Shown: positions 43,220-55,243 of the stretch, piece by piece | Layout: every line of letters starts with the position of its first letter | Numbering within the stretch: the first letter of the stretch is position 1 | DNA from: Elymus sibiricus | Lineage: Eukaryota; Streptophyta; Magnoliopsida; Poales; Poaceae | DNA length: 64,000 nt | NCBI GenBank assembly: GCA_039707655.1 | Contig: CM077665.1 | Coordinates: 312,604,486-312,668,485 of the forward strand | Direction: 5' to 3' | Program-made: the position numbers and the translations under genes | The notes under the pieces: generated by a model | Seen by the model: the letters and a program-made list of their open reading frames with translations, nothing else | Told to the model about the DNA's origin: nothing | The model's database searches: none

Positions 43220-45711
43220 ATCTATGCGTTATGCCTACCTAGGGGCGTAAAACGATAGCGCTTGTTGGGAGGCAACCCAATGAATAAATAAATTTTTGCT
43301 TTTTCCTTTCTGTTTTTGAGTGTTGACACAATTATGCCTCTGTTATGATTGTGTTTTTATGGTTTATTTAGTGTTTGTGCCAAGTAAAGCCTTTAGGATG
43401 ATTCATGAGATGAGTAGAAGCGATGCTGGATCTGAAACGGACACTTTGCATCCAGTATATGAATTTTCATTTTTTACTGGAACGCGATCTTGAGCTGAAA
43501 TTTTAACACGGTGTTTCTATACAAATCCCTTACGTTGTCCTAATTTTTCAGAATTTTTAGAGTTACATAAGTATGGTTAGAGTACATATTACTACATACT
43601 GTTCTGTTTAAGACAGATTCTGTTTTCGTTGCATTGTGTGCTTGTTTTGATGAATCTATGGGTTATATTGAAGGGTATGAGCCATGGTAAAGTTAAAATA
43701 CAGTAGGTATAATGCGATAATAAAATATGAATGGGTTTGTAACAGCACCTAAAGTAGTGATTTGCTTAATTATACTAACGGATCTCACGGAGATTTTGTT
43801 GAGTTTTGTGTGATTGAAGTTTTCAAGTTTTGGGTGAGATCACGATGGATGAAGGAATAAGGAGTGAAAAGAGCCTAAGCTTGGGGATGCTACAGCACCC
43901 CTAGATATATCCAAAGAGAAACAAGCAACTAAGCTTGGGGATGCCCCCGAGTGGCATCCCCTCTTTCTTCTAACAACCATCGGTATTTTACTTGGAGCTA
44001 TATTTTTATTCGTCACATATCATGAGTTTTGCCTGGAGTGTCTTGTATCTTTGCTTGCTTTGCTTGTTAGTTTGTCACTTGTATCCTTGCTGGACACACC
44101 TATTTGAGAGAGCCAAAATTATGCTATGATTTCTTATAATTGCTCTATGTGCTTCACTTAAAATTTTTGAGCTATAGAATTGCTCTAGTGTTTCACTTAT
44201 ATCTTTTTGAGCACGGTGTGCTTGGAAATTTTTGTAGAAATACTCTCATGCTTCACTTAGATTAATTTGAGAGTTAGTAAGTTTTGAAGAAATCCTATCA
44301 TGCTTCACTTATACTATTTTGAGAGGTGAAATCTTTATGCTCATGTGTTTCACTTAAATTTGTTTGAGCTTGCCAAAAAGCAATGGCAATATATGAAACT
44401 AGTCCCAAAGTGATAGATATCCAAGGAGGATATAATAAAAACTTTCATGAAGATCATTGGACAAATTAAACTTGATTCTTTGTAATAGTTCTGAAACATG
44501 ATGATAGTAATATGTGAGTCATGTTAGTGAGTAATTATGCTTTAGTAGGAATATCGGTGTTAAGGTTTGTGATTCCCTATGCATGCACGAAAGTCAATAG
44601 TTATGCAATGAAGTTACATCCTACTTATGGTGCATTATTCGGTGTTAGTTATTCTCAATGCTCGCTTATGTGAATTTTTGTTTCTTGCTTTGGTTGCTTC
44701 TCAATCTATTTGCTGGCCTCCATTTGGACTAAGTAAAAATACTACTTGTGCATCCAAAATCCCTAAACCAAGTTTTGCCTTATGAGTCCACCATACCTAC
44801 CTATATGCGGTATTTCCATGCCGTTCCAAGCAAATTTGTATGTGCCATCTCTAAATTTTCAAAATAAATTTTCTCTTTTGTGTGCTCGTACCGCTCATGA
44901 AACGGTGGGGAGTGTCCAATATTTTTCCATGCTAGATGTGTTATTCTCAAGATGAGTGTTTATTCACTTGTCATTGCACGAGAGTGCGGCGGTAATAGGG
45001 ATGCCAATTCCAGAAATGAAAAAGACAAAATATTTACTTTATGTTGTCAAATAATAAATTCCTTGGAAAGTGTTGGTATGGAAGGCAACCGTGGATACGG
45101 CCCGCCATGGAAAGTGAAAGTTTGGTGGAAAAAGGAATAAACTTTATTTTCTATTTGGGAACCGCCTATGATATATCTAGCATGGAAAGTATCGTGAGCT
45201 ACTTTGTCGTTTTCGTTGACAGGAAAGGCATGCCACCCAAAAAAAATTCTCTCTCAATTTAAACCTTGAGCTCTAGCACCTCTACAAATCCCTACTTCCC
45301 TCTTCGAAGGGCCTATCTATTTACTTTATGCAATTTTTATTTTTTACTTTGAGTCTCCATCTTCTCTTATAAAGCACCAACTAGGGGGCACTATGATCGT
45401 ACTTGAGCATTGGGCATAGATAATATTTGAGTGTGTTTCATGAATGGATCAATGATTGAGCATGATGGGCTAGGGATAACTTTCTTTAGTGTTGATATTT
45501 TGAAAGACATGGTTGCTTGTTGACATGCTTGGGTATTGAAGTCATTATGTTAAAACCAGACTATTGCTTTGAACCATCTAAAAGTCCAAATGTCCATGCT
45601 ATACAAAAGAAAAGAATATGAGATGAACATGTTAGACAGCATTCCACATCAAAAATTCTGTTTTTATCATTTACCTACTCGAGGACGAGTAGGAATTAAG
45701 CTTGGGGATGC
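43220..45711 (+). other. Non-coding internal region of element F with hairpin motifs
   Basis: No ORF of note. It holds a TTGGG/CCCAA stem-loop (43,265-43,280) just after gag, three copies of AAGCTTGGGGATGC (43,877-43,890; 43,931-43,944; 45,698-45,711, the last in the polypurine tract), an 8-bp-stem hairpin GGGGATGC/GCATCCCC (43,937-43,961), and five TTCACTTA-centred stem-loop units (44,141-44,370). Confidence 0.65.
44141..44370 (+). repeat. Five imperfect tandem stem-loop units in element F
   Basis: Units start at 44,141, 44,181, 44,241, 44,292 and 44,339. Each has a TTCACTTA core with flanking arms that pair: GCTC/GAGC in units 1, 2 and 5 and CTCTC/GAGAG in unit 3. Arms differ between units but mostly remain complementary. 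Confidence 0.6.
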
Positions 45712-47287
45712 TGATACGTCTCTAACGTATCTATAATTTTTGCTTGTTCCATGCTATTATATTATCATTATTGGATGTTTTACAATCATTTTATAACAAC
45801 TTTATATCATTTTTGGGACTAACCTATTGACATAGTGCCAAAGTGCCAGTTGCTGTTTTTGCTTGTTTTTTAATTCGCAGAATATCAATACTAAATGGAG
45901 TCCAATCGCGACGAAACTTTTTGGCGATTGTTTCTGGACCAGAAGACACCTAGTGGGCCAAAAAAGAGCCAGGAAGGTGGGCTGTGGAGAGCACAACCCA
46001 CCAGGGCGCGCCAGGGGGCCCTCGGCGCGCCCTGATGGGTTGTGCCCTCCACGGGGCCCCTCTGCATCACCTCTGATGCCTATAAATTCCCAAATATTCC
46101 GAAAACCCTATGGGAGTCGACGAAACACAATTCCCTCCGCCGCAAGTTCCACAACCTCGAGATCCAATCTAAACACCATCACGGAGGGGTTCATCTTCTT
46201 CATAGGTGCCTCTCCGATGATGCGTGAGTAGTCCACCATAGACCTACGGGTCCGTAGGCAGTAGCTAGATGGCTTCCTCTCTCTCTTATGATTCTCAATA
46301 CAATGGTCTCTTGGAGATCTATTTGATGTAAACTTTTGCGGTGTGTTTGTTGGGATCCGATGAATTTTGAGTTCATGATCAGTTTCGATCCATGAATATT
46401 ATTTGAGTCTTCTTTGATCTCTTATATGCATGATTACTTATAGCCTCGTATTTCTTCTTCGAATCTTTGGTTTAGTTAGGCTGACTAGATCGATTTTTCT
46501 TGCCATGTGAAGAGGTGCTTTGTGATGGGTTTGATCTTGCGGTGTTCTTTCCGAGTGACAAAAGGGGCAGCAAGGCACGCATGTATCGTTGCCATTAAGG
46601 ATAACAAGATGGGGTCTATTCCTACATGAATAGATCTTGTCTACATCATGTCATCGTTTTTATTGCATTACTCCGTTTTTCCATGAACTTAATACACTAG
46701 ATGCATGCTGGATAGCGGCCGATGTGTGGAGTAATAGTGGTAGATGTAGGCAGGAGTCGGTCTACTTATCTTGGACGTGATGCCTATATAATGATCATCG
46801 CCTTGGATATCGTCATGATTATTTGATCTTCTATCAATTGCCCAACAGTAATTTGTTCACCCGCCGTGCGCTATACTCATGAGAGAAGCCACTAGTGAAT
46901 CCTACGGCCCCTGGATCTACTTTTCCAACATATTGCTTTCCGATCTATCTTTTTGCCTCTTTGTTTTCAGATCTACAAAACCAAAAACCCAAAAACATAT
47001 TGCTGCATATTTTATTTGCCCTTTTTATTCTGTGTTCTTGAGAGATCTATCTCTCCTATCTATCACTACCTAATCTATCTTTTTACCGTAGAGAGATTGA
47101 CAACCTCTCTTTCGCGTCGGGTTGCAAGTATTTGTTATTTGTGTGCAGGTGCTGCTTATTGGGTGGTGGTGATCCTACTACTGGTTCAATAACCTTGGTT
47201 TCATAACTGAGGGAAATACTTACCGTTAGTGTGCTGCATCATCCCTTCCTCTTTGGGGAAATACCGATGCAGTCTCAAGCCACGTCA
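45712..47287 (+). repeat. 3' LTR of element F
   Basis: 1,576 bp, TGATACGTC...CCACGTCA. TATAAAT is at 46,081-46,087. Preceded by the polypurine tract GGAATTAAGCTTGGGGATGC (45,692-45,711). Confidence 0.92.
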
Positions 47288-47292
47288 TGCTG

Positions 47293-49255
47293 CACGCCGG
47301 ACCGACCGACCATCTTGACCGGGTCGGATGCTTGGCCCCCAGTCATGAGATTCGCTTTGGGAGCCTCGAGTTCGTCGTCGAACCCCAAGGGGATCTTCTT
47401 CTAACAAGGCCATCGACCTCCCTTGAGGAGCTCGCAAGTCCCGACGCCTTAACGTCAGGGGCTGTGGACCCGTCCACCGAAGCAACTCCCGTCTCGGGTC
47501 CGGCCTTAAAGCCTGATCTGGTCAAGGTATTCGGGTCGATTGCAGCCGAACACTGCTCGGGTGTGGCTTTTAACACCCCCGAGGTCGCAACTCTGCGGAT
47601 CGACACCCTGCGCTCCGAAGGCATGGGCTCCGCTGACCTCTTGTCATTGAATGGGCTACTTGATCGGATCCAAGCCATCGGGGCTACTAACGACCAACCC
47701 TCGATCTATGACCGGGTCAGGCTTAAACCCAACGATAGGGAAATTAATATCCCGTCTATAACACACTTGGTCGCCACCATCGAGGACGCGACTGACGGTT
47801 CGCCCTCACACCCACCAGAGCTAAGGACGGTCTATGTTCGGGTTCCCGACCACCAGGATCGATCTCCTAGTTCAGAAGTTGGACGCACTCCTGAAGGAAG
47901 TTCGGAGTTAAACCCCAGCCAGATGCATGACCTAGACCCCTCACAACTGTGCCCGGTTGACAAGCCAGACTCAGAACCCGTCACGCCGGACACCACTATG
48001 GAACACGACACGGCCGTCGACGCTTCGAGCTCTCACCCTGCAGGGACACAAAGCTTTTCCCCACCCACCCACCACGTAGAATACTTTCCAAGTAATTTGG
48101 GAATACCTGACGTATGGGGCCTAATGTATGTCAAGCAGCAGCTAGGGGAAACAGTCCACCAGTACTGGGCTAGATTCCTCCTTGTCAAGAGCATAATGGC
48201 AGAATGCGGCGACCATGACATTATATCAACCTTCCGATACAACTGCCATGACGAAGGAGTCCTTAACACCCTCGCTTGTCGCAACATCCAAAGTTTCGAC
48301 GAATTAGCATACCTGGTGCAAAAATACTGTGCCATGGAAAGCACCTGGCAGGCTCAACAGATGTGCACGGAGTCAAGCCACGGCGAGGACCCAAGGAGAA
48401 CTCGGCGGAAGCACGTACCTTCACGACGCCCGACCGAGTATGAGCCTGCCGAGAAAAAGAACAAACCAATCGCAGGATCCAGAACTGTCCTGGACGACTT
48501 ATTAGATAAGTCGTGCCCTATACACTTTGTCCTGCTGAACATGAACCCCACGCACAGCTTGTGTGCTTGCTGGTTCGTCAGGAAAGTTGCAAAGAGCAGA
48601 GAGACCATCCTTGGGATCTCACCCTCAAGCAGACGATCACGCACACCACCAAATAACAGTGCCGAGATCCTAACGATCTATGAGACGTTCCGCTCAAATA
48701 ATCAGAGGAAGAGAGCTCTTCGAGAGCTCGACCAAATACACCAGGTAGCAGCGAGGAATTCATGGACAAACACACCTATCACCTTTGATGAGGAAGATCA
48801 ACCTCGAATCCGCCTCGACCGAACACTTGCCGCCCTGGTCCTCGACCCCATTATCGATGGCTTCAGGCTCCATAAAGTGCTAATGGACGGCGGCAGCGGG
48901 CTGAACCTCATTTACGAGGATACCTTGGCCAAAATGCAATTCGATAGATCTCGCATCGAACACAGCCATACGACCTTCCGAGGAATTATCCCCGGAAAAG
49001 AAGCACGTTGCACCGGACGTGTTACCCCTGACTGGTATTCGTCACCCGTGAGAACTACCGGTCTGAAGAACTTATCTTCCATATTGTGCCTTTTCATAGT
49101 GGTTACCACACCCTATTGGGGCGCAACGCTTTAACAAGATTTCGGGCTATACCACATTATGGGTATATGAAGCTCAAAATGCCAGGGCCCAACAGCGTGA
49201 TCACGATCATCAGTGACCCGGATAGAGCCCTATGGGCTGGAAACAAAACAGATTC
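47293..49255 (+). pseudogene. gag-protease of element H
   Basis: Open to 49,134. The N-terminal part has the gag matrix-like start (SHEIRFGSLEFVVE). A capsid remnant follows (GETVHQYWARFLLVKSIMAE), much shorter than in relatives, so an internal deletion near 48,060 is likely. The protease has ALVLDPIIDGFRLHKVLMDG with DGGSGLNLIY, catalytic Asp intact. A frameshift near 49,030 moves the protease end (FHSGYHTLLGRNALTRFRAI) into the frame seen from 49,086. Similarity stops around 49,255 at ALWAGNKT, where reverse transcriptase would be expected further on. Confidence 0.82.
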
Positions 49256-49486
49256 CTTTGAACATACTCTCCCCAAGGGAACAAAAGCTCAAGATGACCT
49301 TCCACCAAAAGACCACAAGCTCAAGGGCAAGGACAAGCTTCAAGAGGAGATTGACTCATATGAAGATGAATCTCAAGCTTTGGTCAAGTGGGTTCCCAAG
49401 GCTATCACAAGCTCAACTTCTACAAGTGCTACTTCAACTCCAAGGATTCCCATCAAGTTGATGTGGATCCCAAAGAAGAAGAACTA
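49256..49486 (+). pseudogene. gag-like fragment of element G
   Basis: Frame ending with a TAG at 49,485-49,487. It encodes acidic/lysine-rich sequence (KDHKLKGKDKLQEEIDSYED) and ends PRIPIKLMWIPKKKN. It resembles the linker after the zinc knuckle in large copia elements (KLMWVPK-type motif). It has no start of its own and is only in frame with the end of H protease by chance. Confidence 0.4.
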
Positions 49487-51161
49487 GAAGAGTTCTTGAG
49501 GGGTGACCCCGCCAATGAATTTCACTCACATTTATTATTGGCAAGGACTATTTGCAATCAACTCCAACCTTATGCAATAGTTCAAGGAGTCACACATTCC
49601 CTCAAAGGTAAGCAAGGGATAATGAAAGAATCCATGGACATAATCATGTATGCATTGCAATCCATGTCCATAGATATCCTTGCATTTGTCTCTTTGTGTG
49701 GGACTATCCCATGTAGGTGAAAAGAGTAAGAAAACAACGAGGATTGCTCCCAACTCAAGATGAGCTTCATCAACTATGAGCATCCACCACTACATCACCC
49801 ACATGAAGTCTTCTACGACAAACCCAAGGTTAGTTTATCCCTCTTAGGGCGGATGTCACATCAAGGGGGAGCTTTACTCTAAGACTTGAGTTAAAGCATC
49901 TCTTAAAGATGTGAACACATTAAATGCTTTATGTAAAAGTGGTAACCCCACTTGTGCTTAAACGATGAGTATGACCCATGATCAAGTATTCTTACTTGGC
50001 TCCTAAGTCAATATACTCATATAAAGATGACTCCGTCATCGCCAAAGTTCCTGGTAGATACTAGAGTGGTTTTGCATGTTTGCCATATTTCATTTGATAT
50101 CTTATTGTGTGAGCATGTTGGTCTGCATGTCTTTACTCGTTCGAGGATATCCAATTGTTGTTATTTGGATTTCATTTTTATTTTGCCAATTGAATATACA
50201 AGAATGCCTAGGACCCCTCTCTAGCTATCTATGCTTTCTCATCTCAAATTCTATTCATGCTGCATCACAAAATTTGAGCAAGCACTTCTCGAACCCTCTG
50301 TGTGAGGAGCACTCGGAGTTCCGTTTCGTCAAGAGTTGACCACCAAAATCTCCCCAGTGCAACTCGGTGCAACCAACTCCAAAATCTCGGTTTCACCGAT
50401 GCCTAGGGTTGATCTGGTTTTCCCATCTTGGTAACACCGATTCCATAATCTCAGCTTCACCGATTTTCCCTGTCAACTGGCAGTTGAGGAACTCGGTGGC
50501 ACCGATATTTTTGAACCGGTGTCACCGACAGCGAAGGGTATATTATCTCGGCGGACCCGACTTTTGAAATTAAATCTTCAAACGTCAGTTCCTCCAACCC
50601 TAAGATGCCGCACCTGGACTCCTGGTCGTCGACCTTGCCTCCCCGTGCGCCCTCGCCGTCGACGGTAATCTTCACCACCGTTGCCGCCGTAGCAGAGCCA
50701 TCACCGAGTTAGGGTATGGATTCGATCCCTTCTTGCGCTCCCATGTCTAATTCTAGCGCATTAAGGTTGTTTCATTATCTTGCCACTGTTTGAGATCATT
50801 CTATCCCACGAGAAACCTCCATAGATTAGTGAACAAGGAATTTTTAGGTCTGGCCTTCCGCAAATCGCATCTCGGTGACACCGAATTGAAAAAGTCGGCT
50901 CTACTGATTTTGCTTTTAGGGTTACTGAGAACCACTTCGGTGAGACCGAGCTGTTCTTTTCGGTGAAACCAAAAAGACTGCCAAGTCTCTGTTAAGGCAA
51001 GTGGTCAGTCTCGTTGGCTCCAAAAATATCAACTCGGTGCAACCGAAATCCTTTTTGCAGAAGTTCAAAACTAAGATTTTGAGTTCAAATTTTTGAAAAA
51101 CCTTCTGTGTTTTGTGATGCTCAACCTCTCTGCTCCTCTATACTCTATTCACAGGATCAAC
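49487..51161 (+). other. Non-coding region of element G upstream of the env-like ORF
   Basis: No coding frame recognised. 50,360-51,050 contains repeated palindromes of the form CTCGGT(N)4ACCGA (e.g. 50,386-50,400; 50,492-50,506; 50,871-50,884; 50,936-50,950; 51,032-51,045), the same kind found in the LTR. Confidence 0.5.
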
Positions 51162-53261
51162 ATGTCAGGATCTGATGACAGCCAGAACAACTTCAAAGAG
51201 AGAGATGTGGACATGAGTTCAGGCACTAGTCCTGAAGCTAGCTCATCTTCTTAAGATGACAACCCAAGTTCACCTAATTTGCCCAAGGCTGCCACCAGGG
51301 CAAGGAAGAAGCTGAATTCTGATGAAGAGGATTCTGATTTTGTGCCAGAGGAAGAGATAGTCAAGAGGCAGAAAGAGAAGGCTGCCAAGAGCACAACTAC
51401 ATAGGCTACTTCTTCTAAGAAGCCAGTCAAGAAGGTCTATGCCAGTGTTGATGCTATGAGGGCACCTGAGAGTGCCAAGGCCAACACTTTTGTTTCTGTT
51501 GAGCCAGCAAAGAGTTCCATGCCTAAGAAGGCAGGTGATAAGAAAAGGGCAAGAAAGAGGATAGTCAAAGTCATTGGAAGGCCCACTTCCATGTATGAAG
51601 ATCCGGTTGTTGCTGAAGAAGAAGAGGGGGAAGAGCCAGCTACCCAAGCTCCTCCTGCCAAGAAGAAGAAGCTCCTTGCTAATGCTATGCCAAAGCAAGC
51701 TTCTACAAGCAAGAAATCTGCACCAAAGAAGCTAGTTGCTCCAAAGTCCAAGAAGACTACTAGGGACATCCCTCTTGCTGCCAAGAACAAAACTTCAACT
51801 TCCAGAGATGCTGAGGAAGATTTGACTTTGTTGAGGAAACTCAGGCCCCATCTACCGGCTCATGATGATGCTCATCCTATAGCTGAGGATATGAAGAAGA
51901 GGAAGGACTCACGTCTGAGGTTGTGGAGAGAAAATGACCCCTATGCCTCCAGGAGAAGGACTGCTGTGGATGCCAGATTTCACACCAAGGAACAACAAGA
52001 CTTTTATGAGACTGTCCTATTGGACAAGAGCCCAGCAGTCAGTGACATGAGATATGTCAACTGGGCATATATCAAGGAGAATGAAGATTTCTTTCCAAGT
52101 GTGCAAGACAACTTCCAGTGCATTGATATTGCAAATTTTGTTGGAAGAGAGTTCACAGCCTAGAACGATGAGATGATCATGCAGTTCTACTTTACTGCTC
52201 ACTTCTATCCTGGTGGCACGATCATATGGATGACTGAAGGTGTTAGGTACCAATCCACTGTTGATGAGTGGGCTACCATCTTAGGAGCCCCACGGGTACA
52301 AGAAGGTGACTTGGATGTGTACACTGAGGCCAAGATGAGTCACAACTCCATGGAAAATATGTACAAGGAGGTCCCTGCTGATTATGTGCATTCACATAAG
52401 TTTGGTTCAGTCTACTATCTGCAAGCAGGATTGCCTACTACCAACACTATCTTGAGATACACCTTGATGCCCAAGTCAGGAGATGACAAGATGATCCGAG
52501 GCTACTCCATCAACATGCTGCACCACATTGACAACCACACCAGGTTTAGGGTGATGGATCTGATAGTTGATACAGTGAAGAGGACAGCTGCAGATCACAA
52601 GAGATCTTGTGGATATGCACCATACATTCAGATGCTCATCAACTCTAAGTTAGAGAAGAATGTATATGCACTTGATCGCCCATATTTGCCACTCCAGCCA
52701 GATTTCGAGGATAATGTCGTGGTGATGGATCCCAGTCATCCCACTTCATCTACTGCACAGGCTGAGGCTGAGGCAGCTAGAGACACTAGTGCACAGGTTC
52801 CAAGATCCAGGAGTGAGCAAATGGATCTTCTACTTAGCACAGTTCAGAGCATGCAGAAGGATATCAAGTATATATTGCTGAATCAGCAGAGTCTTGTGAG
52901 GATGATGGAGGATAAGTTTTCCACGCTGAACAACAAAGTGGATGGGCTGACTAAAACTATGGATGAAGCTCCCATTCCCCACTCTATAGATTCTGATGAC
53001 GATGATGATAGTCCACCTCTCAGGACCAGCACTTAGTTCAAGACTCAAGCCAGAACTCCTACAGTGCCTGCTCCAGAGTTGAGGCCTTCTTCTTCAGCAC
53101 CTGCCGTAGCTCCATCAACTGCATCAGCTCCAGTGTCTACTCCACCACCTCAGAGGACTTCAGCTGAAGCCTTCACGGATGCTCTTCTCTCGACTCCATC
53201 GACAGCCACTGGAGCAACTTCATCGTCTCATGGAGGAGATCATGCCCAGAGCGACGATTAG
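51162..53261 (+). pseudogene. env-like (third) ORF of element G, broken by four in-frame stops
   Basis: One 700-codon frame from ATG 51,162 (MSGSDDSQNNF) to TAG 53,259-53,261. Stops at 51,252 (TAA), 51,402 (TAG), 52,161 (TAG) and 53,034 (TAG) interrupt it without changing frame. The N-terminal third is Lys/Ala/Ser-rich and acidic. The middle (52,170-52,690: FTAHFYPGGTIIWMTEG, YQSTVDEWATILGAP) resembles a plant-transposon domain often found in such ORFs. A coiled coil follows (MDLLLSTVQSMQKDI...), then a Ser/Pro tail. I see no signal peptide or membrane segment, so the env-like label is positional only. Function unknown. Confidence 0.7.
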
Positions 53262-53737
53262 CTCTATAACTTTGAACTTTTTGGTAACTTGTTGCCAAAG
53301 GTGGAAAGGTTATAGATCATAGGGATTCGAGAGAGAGAGTGTTGCATTTTGATCCTCTGCTTTTCAAAAACATTTGGTTAATTATTTGGTGTTGCAAACT
53401 TTGTCGGTGTTTGATCATACACTCTTGTGTGATGCTACTATTGCCTATCTTTGAGATGTCCATATGATGATCATTCACTTGTTTGGTGTGATGTGCTTTA
53501 TGTAATTCACTCATATTAATTTTTGTGCACCACCAAGTTGTATGTGACATGGAAGAGTGACCCATGATCCTAATCGATTGTGCATTTGCATTCAAACGCA
53601 AATTTAAAATAATGCACAAATTTAGGGGGAGCTCTTGCTTATCACATACCTCTCAAAGCGACGATGCTATTCATTGATTATATCTCTATCGAAGCTTTGA
53701 TCTATATGTTGTCATCAATTACCAAAAAGGGGGAAAT
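53262..53737 (+). other. 3' untranslated spacer and polypurine tract of element G
   Basis: Non-coding sequence ending in the purine run AAAAAGGGGGAAA directly before the LTR, the expected primer for plus-strand DNA synthesis. Confidence 0.7.
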
Positions 53738-55243
53738 TGAAAGCACAACTTCTCCCTAGGTGGTTTTGGTAATTAATAACAACATATATTTCATTGGACT
53801 AATGTTTCCACTAAGTATATTTCAGGAAAAAGTTCAATGTTGGATTGGCAAAGGATTGTGAGGAGACCCCAAGATTCAAGGAATAGGATTGGCCAAGCTA
53901 CAAACATGAAGACTCTATATTTTATTTTGTGAGAAATAACTTTGAGTCCATAGGAAAGCCAATACTATCAAAAGGGGTTGAGGTAATAATGGTGAATGAA
54001 ATGCTCATAATGATCAAGTGTTAGCCACAAAAAACACTCACAAGCTCTCCCACAAATATTCTGTCTTAGACCCTACCACTCAAAATCGGTGCCACCAACA
54101 ATATCCTATCGGCTACACCGAGTCAAAACCCTAGACAGAAACCCTAGCCAAAACCTACCTCTCGGCACTACCAAGTTTCATATCGGTGCAACCGAGTTTA
54201 AGTGACCAACTTTTTGTTGCCTCATTCACAAGAATCAGAATTCCCGAGAATTGTGAATCGGTCTCACCGAGTTGTGTAACTGGCCTCGGCCACTCACATC
54301 GGTACCACCGAGAATTCTATATCGGTCTCACCGAAAACGCCAAAGTTGCCACATTTTGCACTAGTCGGTGCAACCGAGTTTTCACTTCGGTTTCACCGAG
54401 TTGGGCAATAATGTTGTAACGGTTGGATTTTTGGAGATGCCTATATATACCCCCCCACCACATCCCACTCGCAAGAGAAGCACTCAGAACATACCCACAC
54501 TTCCCATATCCAAATTTCTGAGAGAGAACCACCTACCCTTGTGTTGAGGTCAAGATCATCCACTCCAACCATATGGATCTTGATTTCTAGCCTCCCCAAG
54601 TTGCTTTCTATCCAATCAATCTCTTCCACCCTAGCCAAATATGTGAGAGAGTGATTGAGTGTTGAGGAGACTATCATTTGAAACACAAGAGCAAGGAGTT
54701 CATCGTTACTATCGCATCTATTACCTTTTGGAGGGTGGTGCCTCCTAGATTGGTTAGGTGTCGCTTGGGAGCCTCCTACTTCATGTTGTGGAGTTGAACC
54801 AAGAAGTTTGTACGGGCAAGGAGATCACCTACTTCGTGAAGATCTACCCATAGTGAGGCTGGTCCTTCGTGGACGGAAGCCGTTATGGAATAGTCGAGGT
54901 TGCTACTTTGTGGAACCCTTCGTGGGTGGAGCCCTACGTGGACTCTCGCGACCGTTGCCCTCTGTGGGTTGAAGACTCCATAAACGTGGACGTACGATAG
55001 CACCACCTACCGGAACCACGGGAAAAATCTCCGCGTCTCCAAATTGCGTTTGATCTTCCAATCCTTATCCTCTTACATATGTTTGTCTTTACTTTCCGCT
55101 GTAATACTCGTAGACATGCATGTGTAGGGTGAACTTGATATGCTAGAATTGCTAAAATCTGGCAACCAATTAACTTGGGAAAAGGTTAGGTTTTTATTCG
55201 GTCAAGTAGTCTAATCACCCCCCTCTAGACATACTTTCGATCA
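53738..55243 (+). repeat. 3' LTR of element G
   Basis: Begins TGAAAGCACAAC after the polypurine tract and ends near CTTTCGATCA, giving a TGAAAG/CTTTCG-type near-inverted end; the last few bases are uncertain. TATATATA is at 54,442-54,449. The stretch before it (54,080-54,410) is packed with CGGTNNNNACCG palindromes. Only one LTR is present, so there is no internal check of the border. Confidence 0.72.

Larger units (their letters stand above)
40592..47287 (+). mobile_element. Element F: complete gag-only (non-autonomous) gypsy LTR retrotransposon
   Basis: LTRs 40,592-42,168 and 45,712-47,287, flanked by perfect TGCTG duplications (40,587-40,591 and 47,288-47,292). A tRNA-Asp-type primer site, one gag-like gene (42,405-43,219) and ~2.5 kb of non-coding sequence with small hairpins lie between. 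No protease, reverse transcriptase or integrase, so it must have used proteins of a related element. The LTRs differ mainly by C/T and G/A transitions, densest near the start (TTATATGTC versus TGATACGTC). Confidence 0.93.
40075..49255 (+). mobile_element. Element H: Ty3/gypsy remnant (LTR end, gag, protease), split by element F
   Basis: Plus-strand. The end of a 5' LTR (40,075-40,451), a primer site, and an ATG at 40,505 start gag, which is cut at 40,591 by F and resumes at 47,293 after the TGCTG duplication in the same frame. Gag and protease continue to about 49,255, where the copia-like element G begins and the rest of pol is missing. The gag-protease resembles an abundant Triticeae gypsy group, but I do not assign a family name. 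Confidence 0.78.
49256..55243 (+). mobile_element. Element G: probable Maximus/SIRE-type copia remnant with env-like ORF and 3' LTR
   Basis: Starts where element H breaks off. It has a short gag-like piece, ~1.6 kb of non-coding sequence with CGGTNNNNACCG palindromes, a long broken ORF (51,162-53,261), a polypurine tract (ACCAAAAAGGGGGAAAT, 53,721-53,737) and an LTR (53,738-55,243). No 5' LTR and no recognisable pol, so it is truncated and internally deleted. A long ORF between pol and the 3' LTR is characteristic of the Maximus/SIRE lineage; the assignment is inferred from this layout. Confidence 0.62.

Noticed and set aside
44141..44370. CRISPR-like array
   Set aside because: Units are imperfect, unevenly spaced and without unique spacers, in a eukaryotic retroelement.
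51162..53261. A true retroviral envelope gene
   Set aside because: Position fits the env-like ORFs of some copia elements, but no signal peptide, cleavage site or membrane segment is visible.
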